Assembly: GCA_021736745.1 (NCBI GenBank)
Contig: JAIPFG010000103.1
Span: 1 to 9,168, forward strand
Reading direction: 5' to 3'
From: Pseudomonadales bacterium
GTDB lineage: Bacteria; Pseudomonadota; Gammaproteobacteria; Pseudomonadales; IMCC2047
DNA: 9,168 bases
Part shown: positions 6,062-9,168 of the stretch, piece by piece
How positions within the stretch are numbered: position 1 is the stretch's first letter
How the letters are laid out: every line of letters starts with the position of its first letter
Translations under genes and position numbers: made by a program
Notes under the pieces: model-generated
What the model was told of the DNA's origin: nothing
Database searches by the model: none
Seen by the model: the letters and a program-made list of their open reading frames with translations, nothing else

Positions 6062-7459
6062 TTAATGGGCGAATACCGAGGTCATGACGTCAATTTCGAC
6101 AGCTAAATCAAATAGCTCTTCGACTACCTGTTCAATACTGGCAGGCTGAAGCCCTAACCTCTGATAAAGTTGCACGGGAATAATGCTGGCAGGACTATCC
6201 CCTATTCCTTTCGCCGCGAGTAGACGCTGAGCAATAAAACATAGATTTGCATAGACATAATGTTTGCCTTGGTAATCAGCATCCTGTTGAAATCGCAAAG
6301 CGGTGGATATTTCCTCCGGGAGATTCCAAAACTGTAGGAGTTGGCTGCTCATTTGATCGCGACTAATACCTAATAAATAGGTTTCGATAAGACTTGGGTG
6401 CAGGTGGCGGTTGACTTCCAGGTAGCGGCATAGCTGCACAAAATGTGCTTTGAAGACATGTGCCAGTATCAGGTACCCAAAATTGTTGAGTAGTCCGGTA
6501 ATATAACAAAGCCCTGATTCTACTCGGTGTCCTGGCGGCAGAAGGAGATTTAGCTTTTCCATTGTGATAGCGCAATAGACAGATTGCCGCCAGAAGGTTG
6601 AGGCGCCTCTTGGACATTCTTTGGGGACCTGCAGTGTTTTGCCGATGGCTAATCCCATGGCGAGGCTCATCACCAGCTCAAAGCCCAATACGCGTATAAT
6701 GGCATCGTTAATTGAGGAGACCTTGCCGGGAGCCGAATAATAGGGCGAAGCAGCCCAGCCCACAACTTGAGCGGTTAAGCTAGGGTCTAGCTCAACGATA
6801 GCAATTAAGTCATCAGCCTCGGCATTGGGATTCGCGCTTAAACTAATCACTTTTTGTGCCGTATGAGATAAGGGCGGTATATCCAGGGTTTCGCTAAGAT
6901 TTTTCTCTATTTTACGGGAGGTATAGTTACGAATCGCTTGATATAACTGTTCCGAATCTGTTTCCTGGCTTGTTGGGTTATGGCTTAATTTTTCCAATGG
7001 AAGGTCAGCGTTGGTAATTTCATATCCGGCAACTAACCGTTTAAAGTCACTGGCAGAAACCAGCAGGTAAGTATTCTTCATCCCTGAAGGAAGGTATATT
7101 GTTTCTGCCTCGAACAATCCGGCATCGACTAAAACACGATACCCCGGTTTCTCGGGAACGACAGTAAGCCCTTCCAATTTTACCGCGCTGATAAATTTTT
7201 TCTCTGCCTCTGGGGGTATTGGCATGACCTCTTGGTCAAGTTGTTCAGTAATCATGTCGAGTCGACATAAGGAGCTCGCCGAAGTAATGAGCTGAATTTT
7301 TTCATCGGCAGTCTGCAGTAGTGTGACACGGGCCAATTGAGTAAGTCTTGAATTAGCTCTTTGTAAGCGTGAGGTTAATAAATCCCCATCATACTTTTCA
7401 AGCTCGTAATGAATATCTAAATTTTCAAGCATATTCGCGATACTTCCTGGAATATCCAA
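6062..7459 (-). CDS. YbaK-like (aminoacyl-tRNA deacylase-like) and HDOD domain fusion protein
   Basis: This 465-residue, probably cytoplasmic protein has two parts. Residues about 1-145 follow the pattern of YbaK/ProX editing domains (IPGSIANMLENLDIHYELEKY at the start, YLLVSASDFKRLV at the end). The usual catalytic Lys region reads LARVTLL, so the Lys appears to be lost. After a polar linker (about 150-190), residues 192-400 form an HDOD domain: IPPLSHTAQKVISLSANPNAEADDLIAIVELDPSL, then DAIIRVLGFELVMSLAMGLAIG, then GLLNNFGYLILAH. Asn325-Asn326 stand where HD-type enzymes carry His-Asp. HDOD proteins usually act in signalling without nuclease activity. The function here is not known. The TTG start (7459) has AGAGG eight bases upstream and keeps the conserved N-terminus; ATG 7432 is the alternative. 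recG lies 97 bases upstream. Confidence 0.85.
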   Translation of the reverse strand: MDIPGSIANMLENLDIHYELEKYDGDLLTSRLQRANSRLTQLARVTLLQTADEKIQLITSASSLCRLDMITEQLDQEVMPIPPEAEKKFISAVKLEGLTVVPEKPGYRVLVDAGLFEAETIYLPSGMKNTYLLVSASDFKRLVAGYEITNADLPLEKLSHNPTSQETDSEQLYQAIRNYTSRKIEKNLSETLDIPPLSHTAQKVISLSANPNAEADDLIAIVELDPSLTAQVVGWAASPYYSAPGKVSSINDAIIRVLGFELVMSLAMGLAIGKTLQVPKECPRGASTFWRQSVYCAITMEKLNLLLPPGHRVESGLCYITGLLNNFGYLILAHVFKAHFVQLCRYLEVNRHLHPSLIETYLLGISRDQMSSQLLQFWNLPEEISTALRFQQDADYQGKHYVYANLCFIAQRLLAAKGIGDSPASIIPVQLYQRLGLQPASIEQVVEELFDLAVEIDVMTSVFAH

Positions 7460-7556
7460 ACTTCTAACCTCTCTGTCTGAAGTTATTTTACTCTATGCAA
7501 GTTTAGTCAAATTTTAGTATTCACGCACAGAATATATGGTTTATTAATAACAGGGC

Positions 7557-9168
7557 TTAAACTTGGCCATATTCTTTCTCTGTGGCCAGCCAGCGTCGGA
7601 TCAAGGGATTGATTGATTGAGACTTTTCGCGAATGAGATTTTGTGCGCATTCTTGCGCTAAAGGGATTAAATCTTGGTCACGCTGTAGGTCTGCAATTTT
7701 AAACTGCATTATACCGGTTTGCCTTGTTCCGAGCACCTCACCTGGTCCACGCAACTCCAGATCCTTCTCTGCAATCACAAATCCGTCCTGGGTTTGACGC
7801 ATGGTGGCCAGCCTTTTTTTACTGTCTTCGCCAAGGGGGGAGGAATACATAAGTATACAATAACTTTGTTTCGATCCACGCCCAACTCGACCACGCAATT
7901 GATGCAATTGAGCCAGTCCCAAGCGCTCGGGATTTTCAATAATCATTAGGCTGGCGTTAGGCACGTCTACGCCAACTTCAATTACAGTAGTTGCTACGAG
8001 AACCTGTATCTCGCCAGCGGAAAATAGATCCATCACTGTGGTTTTTTCATCGGGTTTTAAACGGCCATGGATCAACCCGATACGTAACTCCGGCAATGAT
8101 ACACTCAGTAATTCTGCCGTTGCCTGGGCTGCCTGGCATTGGAGTGCTTCCGACTCTTCAATCAGCGTGCAGACCCAATATACCTGTCTTCCCTGGCTGC
8201 AGATATTGCGTACCCGGTTAATGACTTCCGCACGTCGAGAATCACTGATTAATAATGTTTCAATAGGTAACCGGCCCGGCGGTAGTTCATCAATGATAGA
8301 ACAGTCTAGATCCGCATAGGCGCACATAGCCAACGTGCGGGGAATCGGTGTTGCGGTCATAATGAGTTGGTGCGGAACCGATTGGCAAGCTATACCTTTT
8401 TCCCGTAATGCCAATCGCTGGTGTACACCGAAACGATGCTGTTCGTCAATGATGACAAGTCCCAAATGGTCAAATGTGACCTCCTTTTGAAACAGTGCAT
8501 GTGTACCGATGATGATATCAGCTGTTCCATCCAGGATAAGTGCTTGCTGTTCCCTGCGTTGTTTTAAGGGCTGTTTTCCGCTAAGCCAGGCGATGGTCAG
8601 GGAGAGAGGCATCATCCACCGTTGAAAATTCTTAAAATGCTGTTCCGCGAGTATTTCTGTCGGCGCCATCAGTGCGACTTGGTGTCCTCCGGCAACGGCC
8701 TGTAGCGCAGCCATTGCCGCTACCAGTGTTTTGCCGGAGCCAACGTCCCCTTGAAGCAGCCGCAACATAGGTTTTGATGTAGCGAGATCAGAGGCAATAT
8801 CTTTGATAACGCGTTGCTGGGAGGCAGTTAATTGGAAGGGTAATGCATCCAAGAATCGATTGGAAAATTTATTGTTTAAGGGGAAAGAGGGAGCGATTTG
8901 GGTACGAATTTTACGTCTTGAACGAAGCAGGCTTAATTGATGGGCGACTAACTCTTCAAGGGCTAGTTTTTGTTGTAAAGGGTGACGCTGCTGTTCCAGT
9001 AAAGATTGATCCTTAGGGGAGATGTCCTGCACCGGAGGTTGGTGCAGAAAATGTATAATCTGCGCAATACCAAGTTTAGGGATGTGGAAACGGGTTGATG
9101 TCGGCAAGAGTTCTTCTAAGAAAGGGTGTTCATCAAGTAATTGCAGAGATTGCTGGGCTAATTGACGT
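7557..9168 (-). CDS. recG: ATP-dependent DNA helicase RecG (5' end beyond the window)
   Basis: RecG remodels stalled replication forks and branch-migrates Holliday junctions. About 536 C-terminal residues are present. The frame stays open to the right edge (9168) with RecG-like sequence (LLDEHPFLEELLP), so roughly 155 N-terminal residues, mainly the wedge domain, are off-window. An apparent TTG start at 9107 is internal. Visible motifs are Walker A GDVGSGKT (8750-8727), MAPTEILAEQH, VIIDEQHRFG (DEQH box), MTATPIPRTLAM, WVCTLIEESE, VATTVIEVGVDVPNASLMIIENPERLGLAQLHQLRGRVGR (motifs V-VI), and the C-terminal GFVIAEKDLELRGPGEVLGTRQTG translocation (TRG) region. All are intact. The stop is at 7557-7559, and no intrinsic terminator is seen before the HDOD gene, so read-through is possible. 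Confidence 0.97.
   Translation of the reverse strand, partial: RQLAQQSLQLLDEHPFLEELLPTSTRFHIPKLGIAQIIHFLHQPPVQDISPKDQSLLEQQRHPLQQKLALEELVAHQLSLLRSRRKIRTQIAPSFPLNNKFSNRFLDALPFQLTASQQRVIKDIASDLATSKPMLRLLQGDVGSGKTLVAAMAALQAVAGGHQVALMAPTEILAEQHFKNFQRWMMPLSLTIAWLSGKQPLKQRREQQALILDGTADIIIGTHALFQKEVTFDHLGLVIIDEQHRFGVHQRLALREKGIACQSVPHQLIMTATPIPRTLAMCAYADLDCSIIDELPPGRLPIETLLISDSRRAEVINRVRNICSQGRQVYWVCTLIEESEALQCQAAQATAELLSVSLPELRIGLIHGRLKPDEKTTVMDLFSAGEIQVLVATTVIEVGVDVPNASLMIIENPERLGLAQLHQLRGRVGRGSKQSYCILMYSSPLGEDSKKRLATMRQTQDGFVIAEKDLELRGPGEVLGTRQTGIMQFKIADLQRDQDLIPLAQECAQNLIREKSQSINPLIRRWLATEKEYGQV

Noticed and set aside
7541..7550. Perfect palindrome TTATTAATAA between recG and the HDOD gene
   Set aside because: It is ten bases of pure A/T in A/T-rich intergenic DNA. 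Chance is likely, and no stem with a T run is formed.
7460..7556. Minus-strand TTGACT and TAAAAT as a promoter for the HDOD gene
   Set aside because: Both hexamers match five of six bases, but they are only 14 bases apart, too close for a normal sigma-70 promoter. A promoter may exist here, but I cannot place it.
7719..8319. Plus-strand open frames of 76-93 codons inside recG
   Set aside because: They are antisense shadows of intact recG with no recognisable product.

Overview
The window looks like chromosomal DNA of a marine-type gammaproteobacterium, perhaps Cellvibrionales or relatives of Pseudomonas. This is inferred from family resemblance: a UbiC/UbiA ubiquinone pathway, a RecG very close to the E. 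coli protein, a YbaK-like/HDOD fusion protein, a TIGR02001-type porin and moderate GC. It is gene-dense, with no mobile element, CRISPR array, RNA gene or integration scar that I can see. Every gap between genes is shorter than 300 bases.

Positions 1-2615 (+) form a nitrogen-responsive operon. A near-consensus sigma-54 promoter (-24/-12 element at 40-55) with a perfect 13-base IHF consensus just upstream (8-20) precedes three genes: a TorF/TIGR02001-family outer-membrane porin, the ammonium channel gene amtB (GTG start), and a PII signalling protein (glnK/glnB type). A strong intrinsic terminator (2589-2615) closes the unit. The likely scheme is that NtrC-activated sigma-54 transcription in nitrogen limitation makes an outer-membrane protein, an inner-membrane ammonium channel and the PII protein that gates the channel.

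Positions 2616-4486 (+) hold cysZ (sulfate uptake membrane protein) and a type I GAPDH gene, 51 bases apart and perhaps co-transcribed. The GAPDH gene converges on ubiA with only 12 bases between the stop codons, and a small hairpin overlaps both stops.

Positions 4499-9168 (-) read leftwards: recG (its 5' end lies beyond the right edge), then a YbaK-like/HDOD two-domain protein, then ubiC and ubiA. The last two are the first committed steps of ubiquinone synthesis: chorismate to 4-hydroxybenzoate, then prenylation. A sigma-70-like promoter overlaps the first ATG of ubiC, which puts that start in doubt.

I see no wholly new system. The most informative signals are the sigma-54/IHF promoter tying an uncharacterised porin to amtB and PII, the degenerate YbaK-HDOD fusion, and the regulatory layout around ubiC.
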